A stretch of 64,000 nucleotides of DNA, from assembly GCA_019695175.1 (NCBI GenBank), contig JAIBAM010000002.1:62001-126000 (forward strand). Reading direction: 5' to 3'. A program made the translations under genes and the position numbers. Below are positions 8,977-16,508 of the stretch, one piece after another; position 1 is the stretch's first letter; the number at the start of each line of letters is the position of its first letter. Below the pieces are notes generated by a model. It saw only the letters and a program-made list of their open reading frames with translations, ran no database searches and was not told the origin of the DNA. The stretch is from Bdellovibrionales bacterium (GTDB taxonomy: Bacteria; Bdellovibrionota; Bdellovibrionia; Bdellovibrionales; UBA1609).

Positions 8977-10290
8977 TTAGTTTGGACAAGTGTATTCTAT
9001 TGTAACCACCGTGTTTTCAGGAAGGACTGGATTGAATTTCATCACCGATCCTGTCACTGTTGTGGTCGTAGTCATTGCAGGACTTAGAGTCACTTTGGGA
9101 GTGGACATCGGTTGACACTCTAACTGCACATTCTCCAGCTTATTACGAATGATCTCCTTGGTAAATTGCAAGTGACTATAGTAATCGTTGTCACAAATGC
9201 TGCCTACAAAACCACCCGTCATATTGGAAAGCTGATTAAAAAAGGTCCCATAGTAGGATGGAATGTATTCGCCCTCATTGTTCCTCTCTTGTCTGTTTTG
9301 AGCGTTAAAACATTGTTCATCCCCTGGTCTTACTATGATGGAGTTCACAATAAGAGGCTTTACAAAACCACCGCTATTAAATATTTGGCTTACAGTGGCA
9401 ACAAAAGATTCAGGTCGATCCAGATATTCTATATCACGATATTGGGTTGGATTGAGAGCTCGATTTCCTCCCACACTTCGTTCATCCTCGTCTGAAATCA
9501 ATATAACAACTTGTGTTGCCCGCGGCCTGAAACAACCAATGTGACGATAGTTTTTCACGGCTAAATTCATAGCGTAAATCCCTCGTTCATCATTGCTTGA
9601 TTCTGTATATCCAGCTCCGATCCAATCAATCGTGTCACGAAATAGTTTTTCTTTATTCGGTGTATTCTTATTTAAAATTCCACTGGTGTCTTGTTGATTT
9701 TCTGGCTTATCATCATCAACCCAAATCAGTGGACTGCCTTCAAATTCAACAGTATCTGATGTTGTAATACAAGCCTGATAATCCACACCAAGAGTCTCCA
9801 ATCCATTTAAAAAACCTACCATTCGCGAAGCCAACTTGCTGTTGTCTGGGTACATGGAATTGGAATCATCCACGACAAGAAGGATATCAACCTGATTTTG
9901 TCCCGGTTCTACCCTCACCGTCTGTCTCACGGAGCGACCTTGGGGAACACAAACTTGGGTATTGCATGCCTGTTGGACGGAAGGCTTAGTCGCTAATAGA
10001 GCACAAGAACTGTCCCCAACCACTTCCCCATTACTTTGACGACAAATCACACTTCGACTCTGTGTCCCTCCACCACACTGTTTTGAACAAGCTCCCCAGT
10101 CACCCACATCCCAAGTAAGTGAAATGGGTAGAGGGCAATTATCACCCTCACACGTACTTCCCACACTTGACAGACCATTAGAATGAAATTTAACCGGAGC
10201 ACAGGATGTCAGCATAAAAGCTATCCCAACTAAAAATAGATAAAGAAAACTTTTTTTATTTGATAAGTTGTTTACTTTAATCGCACTCAT
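8977..10290 (-). CDS. TSP1 + von Willebrand A lipoprotein, copy A
   Basis: 437 residues. Signal peptide with lipobox LTSC (Cys30), so a lipoprotein. Residues about 58-114 form a thrombospondin type 1 repeat (WDVGDWGAC, CGGGTQSRSV, six cysteines). A vWA domain follows from about 133 with an intact MIDAS motif DDSNS (Asp141, Ser143, Ser145) and ISDEDERS further on. The C-terminal 50 residues are Thr-rich. The start has AAAAGGGG 6-10 bp upstream. The domain pair is best known from adhesive and motility proteins, so a metal-dependent adhesin on the surface is likely but unproven. The amino-acid sequence is identical to the copy at 13243-14556. Confidence 0.85.
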   Translation of the reverse strand: MSAIKVNNLSNKKSFLYLFLVGIAFMLTSCAPVKFHSNGLSSVGSTCEGDNCPLPISLTWDVGDWGACSKQCGGGTQSRSVICRQSNGEVVGDSSCALLATKPSVQQACNTQVCVPQGRSVRQTVRVEPGQNQVDILLVVDDSNSMYPDNSKLASRMVGFLNGLETLGVDYQACITTSDTVEFEGSPLIWVDDDKPENQQDTSGILNKNTPNKEKLFRDTIDWIGAGYTESSNDERGIYAMNLAVKNYRHIGCFRPRATQVVILISDEDERSVGGNRALNPTQYRDIEYLDRPESFVATVSQIFNSGGFVKPLIVNSIIVRPGDEQCFNAQNRQERNNEGEYIPSYYGTFFNQLSNMTGGFVGSICDNDYYSHLQFTKEIIRNKLENVQLECQPMSTPKVTLSPAMTTTTTVTGSVMKFNPVLPENTVVTIEYTCPN

Positions 10291-10310
10291 AAAAACCCCT
10301 TTTATATATT

Positions 10311-10332
10311 TTCACATTCCTAATTATGTGAA
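10311..10332. promoter_or_regulatory. Inverted repeat upstream of vWA copy A
   Basis: TTCACAT - 8 bp - ATGTGAA, lying 20-40 bp upstream of the start codon in the likely promoter. A second inverted repeat, TGTTTCA-TCT-TGAAACA, lies at 10388-10404. Both are preserved in copy B. They are candidate operators; the regulator is unknown. Confidence 0.45.
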
Positions 10333-10467
10333 TTACAAGGGGCGTACCATGCCAAAGCGAATTCAATTGGATTTGACTTCATCACTCTGTTTCATCTTGA
10401 AACACAGTTCTCTTTTTTGTTCTGTATCGTAAAAAAAATGAGCATGTCTCAAAATGAGAAAAATATT

Positions 10468-10482
10468 CTGACTTCGTCGATT
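10468..10482 (+). repeat. Left 15-bp terminal inverted repeat
   Basis: CTGACTTCGTCGATT. Its first six bases overlap the end of direct repeat copy A. An additional inverted repeat (TTGAAATGA, 7-bp loop, TCATTTCAA) lies directly inside it at 10483-10507. Confidence 0.85.
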
Positions 10483-10556
10483 TTGAAATGAACACAAGTC
10501 ATTTCAATAACCTGTCAACCCCCTAAATATATACAACTAGACGGCGTAAAAAAGTT

Positions 10557-10610
10557 GTCTGTGATATATCTGCGGCTAGAAGGGTCTGTGATATATCAGA
10601 GGCTAGAAGG
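10557..10610. repeat. Two 27-bp tandem repeats downstream of fic
   Basis: 10557-10583 and 10584-10610 share GTCTGTGATATATC and GGCTAGAAGG, with two mismatches. They lie about 75 bp past the fic stop codon, near the left end of the island. They could be a binding site for a recombinase or a remnant of a transposon end. Confidence 0.9.
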
Positions 10611-10683
10611 TATGGGCCTTAGAGAAGAAGAGCCTGACGCTTTACGATCGTCTTTTGCCGCATTTCTTACTGCTCATGAAAAC

Positions 10684-12087
10684 TCACTGCAAATTCTTCC
10701 ACTCTTGGAATTCGCTCGGTCGAATTTTGAACCGCGCGATATTTCCGTCGTGGAGGCTGAGGACTTCTGTTTCTATTAGCTTAAACAACTCCGCGGAATC
10801 AGCCTCGGGAAGCTTTTTCGCTTCCAGAAGAATCTGAATGCGATAAACCACCTGTGGCCCAGCCACTTTTTCCAGGATCACGGTGCGAATGATCTCTTGA
10901 ATCTCACCTCGGTATTTCAGCTTGAGCAGGTTTGGCTCTCCCACTGTCTGCTGAATCGCCGAATAGCGCTGCGCCGACCGCGTGTAGGCCCAAAGGTAAA
11001 GATCGCGGAAAAGGCTCACGTCGTTTTTCTCGTAAACGCCGAGAAGAGATTTAACGTAGGCTTCATTTTCCACGTCCATAAACGAAAGCGGCCGCAAATT
11101 CTTTTTGATCAGCGAGATATTCGCCGCAAGGCGTGCAGTGCGCTTGTTCACATCCTCGAAAGCTTGCATGTATGAGAGTTGCACCAACGCGAAGAAGGAT
11201 TGCTCAAATGGATCTTCGATGAGGTTGAGTTTCTCGATAAAAATCTGAAAGCACTCTTTCAAAATGTGCGGGTTTTCGAGCGGCATATAGTTCGTGCCGC
11301 CAATGCCCACCGCAATTTGACGAACGCGACCCGATGCACTCGGATCCCCCAAGAGGTTTTCTGAAAGAAGTGCGTGGATACTGCACACCTCGTGGAAGCT
11401 GATTTTTTCTTCAGCCGCCGATTCGATGATATATTCGATAGCTCCCTTGTGGTTCAAAATCATCTGCGTTTCGGAGGCATCTTTGCCGGATGCACTTTCG
11501 CCGAGTTCGATGAGGCGCTTGGTTTCCAAGAGAGAATAAGTATTTCCCTCGAGGCGGCTTGAGTTCCACGACAGGTCGATCAAAAGGCGATTCAAAATAT
11601 TGCGTGCATACGTTCCCGCGGGTCGAGCCGCGCTTTCGGCAGTACCCGTTTTCAAGAGCTCCGCCCGTTGAGCGTCCGTGAGGTAGAAGGATTTATTCGG
11701 CTCATACGCGCGCAGGAAATCCTGTTTGTATCCAACCGGCGCACGCGCCTGGAGCGATTGAGAAACGTATTTCAAAAGGCGTACACTCTCTTGGGAGAGA
11801 GGAATATCTTTGAAGGATTTCAAGCCTTCCTGTGGTTTCGGCGCTTCGGCCGCGGCGGGAGTGGTAGTGGTCAGGGCGGCATACACGCGCGCGCGCGCGG
11901 CCCCGCGTGCCTCGAGCACTCCGCGCTCCACGAGCGTCGTAAGCACACGGCGGATCGCTTTTCGATCGCCTTCATCCGACTTTAACATCCCGGCCGCTTG
12001 AGCAACGTCGGGCACGCTGATCTCTTTTTTTTCTTTCAGGAGCCCTAAAACGAGCGCCTCAAGATCAGCCTTTTTCTTTGCCACCAT
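10684..12087 (-). CDS. wHTH-Fic family protein with a non-canonical Fic motif
   Basis: 467 residues from Met at 12087, which has GTGGAG 5 bp upstream; a longer frame from 12147 would read into the operators. Residues about 8-72 look like a winged helix-turn-helix, and a Fic domain covers about 170-370. An inhibitory-helix motif SSRLEG (about 176-181) fits self-inhibited class II Fic proteins. The active-site loop reads QAFEDVNKRTAR (about 308-319) where AMP-transferring Fic proteins have HxFx(D/E)GN(G/K)RxxR, so the catalytic His is Gln and the Gly is Val. AMPylation is therefore doubtful and a DNA-binding or regulatory role is likely. GC content is well above its neighbours', pointing to horizontal transfer. 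Confidence 0.8.
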   Translation of the reverse strand: MVAKKKADLEALVLGLLKEKKEISVPDVAQAAGMLKSDEGDRKAIRRVLTTLVERGVLEARGAARARVYAALTTTTPAAAEAPKPQEGLKSFKDIPLSQESVRLLKYVSQSLQARAPVGYKQDFLRAYEPNKSFYLTDAQRAELLKTGTAESAARPAGTYARNILNRLLIDLSWNSSRLEGNTYSLLETKRLIELGESASGKDASETQMILNHKGAIEYIIESAAEEKISFHEVCSIHALLSENLLGDPSASGRVRQIAVGIGGTNYMPLENPHILKECFQIFIEKLNLIEDPFEQSFFALVQLSYMQAFEDVNKRTARLAANISLIKKNLRPLSFMDVENEAYVKSLLGVYEKNDVSLFRDLYLWAYTRSAQRYSAIQQTVGEPNLLKLKYRGEIQEIIRTVILEKVAGPQVVYRIQILLEAKKLPEADSAELFKLIETEVLSLHDGNIARFKIRPSEFQEWKNLQ

Positions 12088-12106
12088 ATTTACTCCACAT
12101 TCGGAA

Positions 12107-12238
12107 TATCGGGACAGTTTTTGTCCCAATACCCCCATATAATGCATTATATTCTTATTTTTGTCCCAATTTCAATTATCGGGACAAGATTGTGTCCCGA
12201 TACCCAGATTTTTGTCCCAATTCACATATATTGGGACT
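12107..12238 (-). promoter_or_regulatory. fic promoter with GGGACA/TGTCCC operator array
   Basis: Seven half-sites of the form TTGTCCC(A/G)AT occur within about 130 bp: paired at 12107-12130, single at 12161-12170, a perfect palindrome with 10-bp arms at 12177-12202 (TATCGGGACA, 6 bp, TGTCCCGATA), and paired at 12212-12238. On the minus strand a promoter TTGAAA (12175-12170), 18-bp spacer, TATAAT (12151-12146) has one half-site inside the spacer. The palindrome ATATAATGCATTATAT (12137-12152) overlaps the -10 box. Autoregulation by the wHTH-Fic protein is the simplest reading. Confidence 0.75.
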
Positions 12239-12289
12239 GAGGCCCTTTTTAGCCGTCCTTTCGCCGCTATAGCTCTCGCAGGCGGTCCG

Positions 12290-12596
12290 CGAAAACGTCG
12301 CGCCGCCGCGCGCGCCCCGCGATCCCTCGATTTGAGGGTGATCGGCACACAAAGCCCCACCAGGCGCGACAGCGTGCACTCGTGAAGCATCACCCGCAGC
12401 TCCTCCGGGGTTATGATTCGTGGTCATGAAGGTAGGAAGATCCGAGTTCAGCCGCCAATCCAGGATTTGAAAAAGAAGCTCAGTTTCCCAGGGCTTTTCT
12501 TGCTGGGCTCCAAGATCATCCAGAAAGAGCACGTCGGCAGGGTATCGTTGAACACCGGCTCCGCGCAGGATCCTCGCAGGCAAAATCTTTTGTCAT
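12290..12596 (-). pseudogene. Truncated, frameshifted dnaC-like helicase-loader fragment
   Basis: On the minus strand, reading from about 12596, the frame gives ADVLFLDDLGAQQ, a Walker B region, then LDWRLNSDLPTFMTTNHNP, the sensor-1 region of DnaC/DnaI-type loaders. The frame then breaks at a CCCC run near 12405. In the next frame EELRVMLHECTLSRLVGLC continues the family pattern. A one-base insertion explains the break. The Walker A half is missing. IstB of IS21 elements is an alternative, but the TTNHNPEEL pattern fits DnaC better. Confidence 0.6.
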
Positions 12597-12617
12597 CCGA
12601 TCGAAGAGAACCGGCCG

Positions 12618-12644
12618 CTCTAAGTTTTAGTAGAAAACTTAGAG
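12618..12644. repeat. Perfect 11-bp inverted repeat
   Basis: CTCTAAGTTTT - AGTAG - AAAACTTAGAG, immediately beyond the truncation point of the dnaC-like fragment. It may be a terminator-like hairpin or a recombination scar. Confidence 0.85.
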
Positions 12645-13114
12645 CTTCTCTCAGACAATGGTTGTCATTACGATGCAAAGATCTTTCGCAACGAAATAAA
12701 ACGCCTCGGCATTAACCATGGGTTATGTTGAAAAATTAGCTTAAAAGTGCTCGCGTCATACCTGTCCCATCTGCTGGGATTGGACAGTGTTGAAAATGTG
12801 GGTGCACTACACCGTCACCGATTATTATAAATTCCGTCCGATTTTTTTTAAGCGATATTCAAGTCACAATTCCTGCGCATTTTTCCGAAAAATAAAAATT
12901 AGAATTTGAGTGGGTGTGACTTCACCGGCCAGCTGGTTTTACCATGGGGTTTTTTAATTTGTTTTACAAACATAACCCCAATTGAAATTAAAAATTCCTA
13001 AAAGGCAAAATAAATCAAAAAAACGCTAGGTCCCTACAAGGGCAGTTTAAAAAAATTAAGACTTATTCTTCGATTAAAGATCTGTTCAGACCCTTCTACA
13101 AAAATGAGTTTTTT
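12645..13114. other. Non-coding right part of island
   Basis: About 470 bp with no convincing gene on either strand. The base composition falls back to AT-rich. It contains A/T runs and the imperfect inverted pair GGGGTTTT.../...AACCCC near 12945-12980. No transposase remnant was recognised. Confidence 0.5.
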
Positions 13115-13129
13115 AATCGACGAAGTCAG
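13115..13129 (-). repeat. Right 15-bp terminal inverted repeat
   Basis: AATCGACGAAGTCAG, the exact reverse complement of 10468-10482. It is followed within two bases by the hairpin of the second TSP1/vWA unit. Confidence 0.85.
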
Positions 13130-13130
13130 G

Positions 13131-13175
13131 AATAAGGTGGAGGGTTTCTAACCTTCCACCTTATTTATTTTTGGT
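13131..13175 (-). terminator. Rho-independent terminator, TSP1/vWA copy B
   Basis: Stem AATAAGGTGGAGGG / CCTTCCACCTTATT followed on the minus strand by sequence of the same type as in copy A. Relative to copy A the loop AGA is replaced by its reverse complement TCT, and the left arm differs by a one-base deletion and substitutions. It serves the gene ending at 13243. Confidence 0.65.
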
Positions 13176-14740
13176 TTATTTTGGTCTAGGATATAAGAAC
13201 TCTTCCTAAAGACCCATGAAAAGGCCCCTGAGAATTCTTAACTTAGTTTGGACAAGTGTATTCTATTGTAACCACCGTGTTTTCAGGAAGGACTGGATTG
13301 AATTTCATCACCGATCCTGTCACTGTTGTGGTCGTAGTCATTGCAGGACTTAGAGTCACTTTGGGAGTGGACATCGGTTGACACTCTAACTGCACATTCT
13401 CCAGCTTATTACGAATGATCTCCTTGGTAAATTGCAAGTGACTATAGTAATCGTTGTCACAAATGCTGCCTACAAAACCACCCGTCATATTGGAAAGCTG
13501 ATTAAAAAAGGTCCCATAGTAGGATGGAATGTATTCGCCCTCATTGTTCCTCTCTTGTCTGTTTTGAGCGTTAAAACATTGTTCATCCCCTGGTCTTACT
13601 ATGATGGAGTTCACAATAAGAGGCTTTACAAAACCACCGCTATTAAATATTTGGCTTACAGTGGCAACAAAAGATTCAGGTCGATCCAGATATTCTATAT
13701 CACGATATTGGGTTGGATTGAGAGCTCGATTTCCTCCCACACTTCGTTCATCCTCGTCTGAAATCAATATAACAACTTGTGTTGCCCGCGGCCTGAAACA
13801 ACCAATGTGACGATAGTTTTTCACGGCTAAATTCATAGCGTAAATCCCTCGTTCATCATTGCTTGATTCTGTATATCCAGCTCCGATCCAATCAATCGTG
13901 TCACGAAATAGTTTTTCTTTATTCGGTGTATTCTTATTTAAAATTCCACTGGTGTCTTGTTGATTTTCTGGCTTATCATCATCAACCCAAATCAGTGGAC
14001 TGCCTTCAAATTCAACAGTATCTGATGTTGTAATACAAGCCTGATAATCCACACCAAGAGTCTCCAATCCATTTAAAAAACCTACCATTCGCGAAGCCAA
14101 CTTGCTGTTGTCTGGGTACATGGAATTGGAATCATCCACGACAAGAAGGATATCAACCTGATTTTGTCCCGGTTCTACCCTCACCGTCTGTCTCACGGAG
14201 CGACCTTGGGGAACACAAACTTGGGTATTGCATGCCTGTTGGACGGAAGGCTTAGTCGCTAATAGAGCACAAGAACTGTCCCCAACCACTTCCCCATTAC
14301 TTTGACGACAAATCACACTTCGACTCTGTGTCCCTCCACCACACTGTTTTGAACAAGCTCCCCAGTCACCCACATCCCAAGTAAGTGAAATGGGTAGAGG
14401 GCAATTATCACCCTCACACGTACTTCCCACACTTGACAGACCATTAGAATGAAATTTAACCGGAGCACAGGATGTCAGCATAAAAGCTATCCCAACTAAA
14501 AATAGATAAAGAAAACTTTTTTTATTTGATAAGTTGTTTACTTTAATCGCACTCATAAAAACCCCTTTTATATATTTTCACATTCCTAATTATGTGAATT
14601 ACAAGGGGCGTACCATGCCAAAGCGAATTCAATTGGATTTGACTTCATCACTCTGTTTCATCTTGAAACACAGTTCTTTTTTTTGTTCTGTATCGTAAAA
14701 AAAAATGAGCATGTCTCAAAATGAGAAAAATATTCTGACT
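13150..14740. repeat. Long direct repeat, copy B (about 1.59 kb)
   Basis: Second copy of 8884-10473, ending at TATTCTGACT, where copy A runs on into the island's inverted repeat. Recombination between A and B would remove 4.27 kb, that is one gene copy and the whole island. Confidence 0.95.
13243..14556 (-). CDS. TSP1 + von Willebrand A lipoprotein, copy B
   Basis: 437 residues, identical in protein sequence to the gene at 8977-10290: lipobox Cys30, TSP1 repeat at about 58-114, vWA domain with MIDAS motif at 141-145. It keeps the same upstream sequence, including the inverted repeat at about 14577-14598, so it should be expressed and regulated like copy A. Whether A or B is the ancestral copy cannot be told from this window; B keeps unique flanking DNA upstream (14741 onward), and A keeps it downstream. 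Confidence 0.85.
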   Translation of the reverse strand: MSAIKVNNLSNKKSFLYLFLVGIAFMLTSCAPVKFHSNGLSSVGSTCEGDNCPLPISLTWDVGDWGACSKQCGGGTQSRSVICRQSNGEVVGDSSCALLATKPSVQQACNTQVCVPQGRSVRQTVRVEPGQNQVDILLVVDDSNSMYPDNSKLASRMVGFLNGLETLGVDYQACITTSDTVEFEGSPLIWVDDDKPENQQDTSGILNKNTPNKEKLFRDTIDWIGAGYTESSNDERGIYAMNLAVKNYRHIGCFRPRATQVVILISDEDERSVGGNRALNPTQYRDIEYLDRPESFVATVSQIFNSGGFVKPLIVNSIIVRPGDEQCFNAQNRQERNNEGEYIPSYYGTFFNQLSNMTGGFVGSICDNDYYSHLQFTKEIIRNKLENVQLECQPMSTPKVTLSPAMTTTTTVTGSVMKFNPVLPENTVVTIEYTCPN

Positions 14741-14823
14741 CTATTTTTAATTTGCTCTGGAGTGGAACTGTTTATGAGGTTTATGGTGGACCCAGTATCT
14801 AGACAATGGATTCCATTATAATT

Positions 14824-15378
14824 TTAACCGTTTAACCATTCTTTGATGGCGTTTCGCACACTAGAAGCGAATTTCGCCTTATTAGCGTCAGTTCCAGCCT
14901 CTATCATTCTCAAATTTCTTTCGTAAATTTCTATAAATTTTTTATAATGTAACAAAACCGTAGAAACGGTCGAAGTGTTATAATCATACTGAAAAGCGTT
15001 TACGAGAAGCTCCACTACCAATTTTATCTGAGCTTCCCTTATTTGTGTTCCCATTTTTTTTTCCTCGCCACTTGGTAGTGATTGCATTAAAGAAAGGCAC
15101 ACATTGGTGTTTGGAAATAATTTAGTTTTTAATTCCTGTTCCGTCGTTCTTTTATCACTTGATATATCAAACCCCCCTTCGATTGTAAGAACATCATTGG
15201 GCCATTGAGAAATGGGATTTTGAAAAAGAGTCTTCATTTTAATTAGAACACTAGAAATTTCATTCCACTTCATACGAACATCACACTCCGGAATTTTTAA
15301 AGTAAATTTTGCCTTTTCCGATTGACCATGGACCGCAAGGGAACAACAAATGCAAGACACAAAAAATAAGAGTTTCAT
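14824..15378 (-). CDS. Secreted protein of unknown function
   Basis: 184 residues with a signal peptide (MKLLFFVSCICCSLAVHGQ). I recognise no domain; it is mostly helical and charged, with a conserved-looking ECDVRMKWNEI segment. Its start overlaps the stop of the SH3-CHAP gene by 4 bp, so the two are translated from one message. It may be a partner, inhibitor or chaperone of that cell-wall enzyme, which is inference from position only. Confidence 0.65.
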   Translation of the reverse strand: MKLLFFVSCICCSLAVHGQSEKAKFTLKIPECDVRMKWNEISSVLIKMKTLFQNPISQWPNDVLTIEGGFDISSDKRTTEQELKTKLFPNTNVCLSLMQSLPSGEEKKMGTQIREAQIKLVVELLVNAFQYDYNTSTVSTVLLHYKKFIEIYERNLRMIEAGTDANKAKFASSVRNAIKEWLNG

Positions 15379-16388
15379 GATTCACTAACTCCACAACTTT
15401 TTTTTAAAGCGTCAGTGCATTGAGAACAATTTTTCATAACTAATACTCCAATTAAGGGACGACAATATTCTGCATACAAACCCCATATATTTTTATTTAC
15501 ATGTGCATCATAATAGTAGGATTCAGGCGATGCTTTAATTTCTATGTGACCATATTTTTTTCCAGGGCCTGCACACCTTCGATCAGCAGTGCCGCTATAA
15601 ATTAAAATAGACCCATTGGGGGCATTAAATGGATTATTAATCAATGCACCTTCGGGGGAACGAGAATTTAAAATATTTTCAAAACCTAGCTGCAGGTATC
15701 TTTTCAATCTCTCTGTCCCATTGTCCAGTCCGCCCCCTGGATAAACCCCGGCAGTTTTTAAAGCTGTTCTTACAGCGACCCCGCACTGTCCATATCCCCT
15801 ATCCCTTCCATGATATTTAGTTCTCACTGTTTTTTTTGCTCCATTGATAATTGCAGTTGCAACACATTGAGCGAGGGGACTTAGCTCAGAGGAAACGAGA
15901 GTTGGATCTGGCAATGGAACACCACTCCTAGCTGTTTCTTCAGCATATTGTTGCGTCGCAAGTAAAATCTTATAGGCTTCATTCAGTAAATTCGAGCCGT
16001 TATCAGACTGTACACAATTCAGGCATCCTAAACCGGCCTCAAGCTCTTTCCCATATTTTTCCCCCCAAGCTCCTCCGGCTGCAGCCTCTGGTGTGGGGGA
16101 TAAACGCACATATCGACGGTCATTATAAATAAATCCTATTTTACCATTCCCCGAACCGATTCGCACCTTAAGCCAACGACCCTTGCGACTCAGTATCTGA
16201 AATTGTTGTCCAGGTCGAAGAGTACCCAATTGGGCCCCTTGTGGGTTTTTTCGCAATCGAAGGTTCACTTTTGAAAAACCTATACTAGAACTTTTTTCTT
16301 CAGCAAAACAGAGCCTATTCATTTGTACACTGAAAAATAGAAGCAAACTAAAAAAATGACTTTTTTTAAAACTAAATTTTTTTTTCAT
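15375..16388 (-). CDS. Secreted SH3b + CHAP-like cell-wall hydrolase
   Basis: 337 residues. A signal peptide is followed by a bacterial SH3 domain (about 36-98, VNLRLRKNPQGAQLGTLRPGQQFQIL) that should bind cell wall. The C-terminal half fits a CHAP/NlpC-type cysteine amidase: GQC with likely nucleophile Cys202, NAPNGSILIYSG, and GHIEIK with likely catalytic His281. Extra cysteines (122, 125, 175, 272) suggest disulfides. It probably cuts peptidoglycan peptides in the periplasm or outside the cell. The following gene overlaps it by 4 bp. The exact bond specificity cannot be told. Confidence 0.72.
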   Translation of the reverse strand: MKKKFSFKKSHFFSLLLFFSVQMNRLCFAEEKSSSIGFSKVNLRLRKNPQGAQLGTLRPGQQFQILSRKGRWLKVRIGSGNGKIGFIYNDRRYVRLSPTPEAAAGGAWGEKYGKELEAGLGCLNCVQSDNGSNLLNEAYKILLATQQYAEETARSGVPLPDPTLVSSELSPLAQCVATAIINGAKKTVRTKYHGRDRGYGQCGVAVRTALKTAGVYPGGGLDNGTERLKRYLQLGFENILNSRSPEGALINNPFNAPNGSILIYSGTADRRCAGPGKKYGHIEIKASPESYYYDAHVNKNIWGLYAEYCRPLIGVLVMKNCSQCTDALKKSCGVSES

Positions 16389-16508
16389 CTTAATGAAGAT
16401 TTAGTTTACTTTTTTTAACTAAAAATTGATATTTAAATTCATTTAGATAAAACTTTAATCAAGTCCTACACTTATTTTAGTAACAGGCCCATTCAAGGGA
16501 ATCATTTA

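Larger units (their letters stand above)
8884..10473. repeat. Long direct repeat, copy A (about 1.59 kb)
   Basis: Matches 13150-14740 in direct orientation with an offset of 4266 bp (4267 after one indel). It covers the whole TSP1/vWA gene, its downstream region and about 180 bp upstream. The only differences noted are one C/T change and one A more or less in an upstream poly-A run. A weaker resemblance extends left through the terminator hairpin. Confidence 0.95.
10291..10683. other. Intergenic region, island left end
   Basis: 393 bp. The first 183 bp are the upstream region of TSP1/vWA copy A. The remainder holds the island's left inverted repeat, an adjacent 9-bp-arm palindrome and two 27-bp tandem repeats. 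I see no gene here; a short plus-strand frame starting near 10555 runs through the repeats and into antisense of fic. Confidence 0.6.
10468..13129. mobile_element. Foreign island with 15-bp terminal inverted repeats
   Basis: The ends are CTGACTTCGTCGATT (10468-10482) and its exact reverse complement (13115-13129). Between them are a GC-rich fic-type gene, a broken dnaC-like fragment, tandem 27-bp repeats and palindromes, none resembling neighbouring DNA. The island sits exactly between two direct 1.59-kb repeats. No transposase or integrase is visible, so the element is either a passenger moved in trans or a decayed element. Its type is unresolved. Confidence 0.6.

Noticed and set aside
10555-10779. 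Short plus-strand protein gene near the island end
   Set aside because: It runs through tandem repeats and antisense of fic, without ribosome site or family features.
12290-12596. istB of an IS21 element
   Set aside because: No istA is present and the TTNHNPEEL...SRL pattern fits DnaC better; kept as an alternative.
8884-14740. Whole duplication as an assembly artefact
   Set aside because: Not excluded, but copies differ at a few bases and are joined to distinct sequence on each side, which argues for a real duplication.
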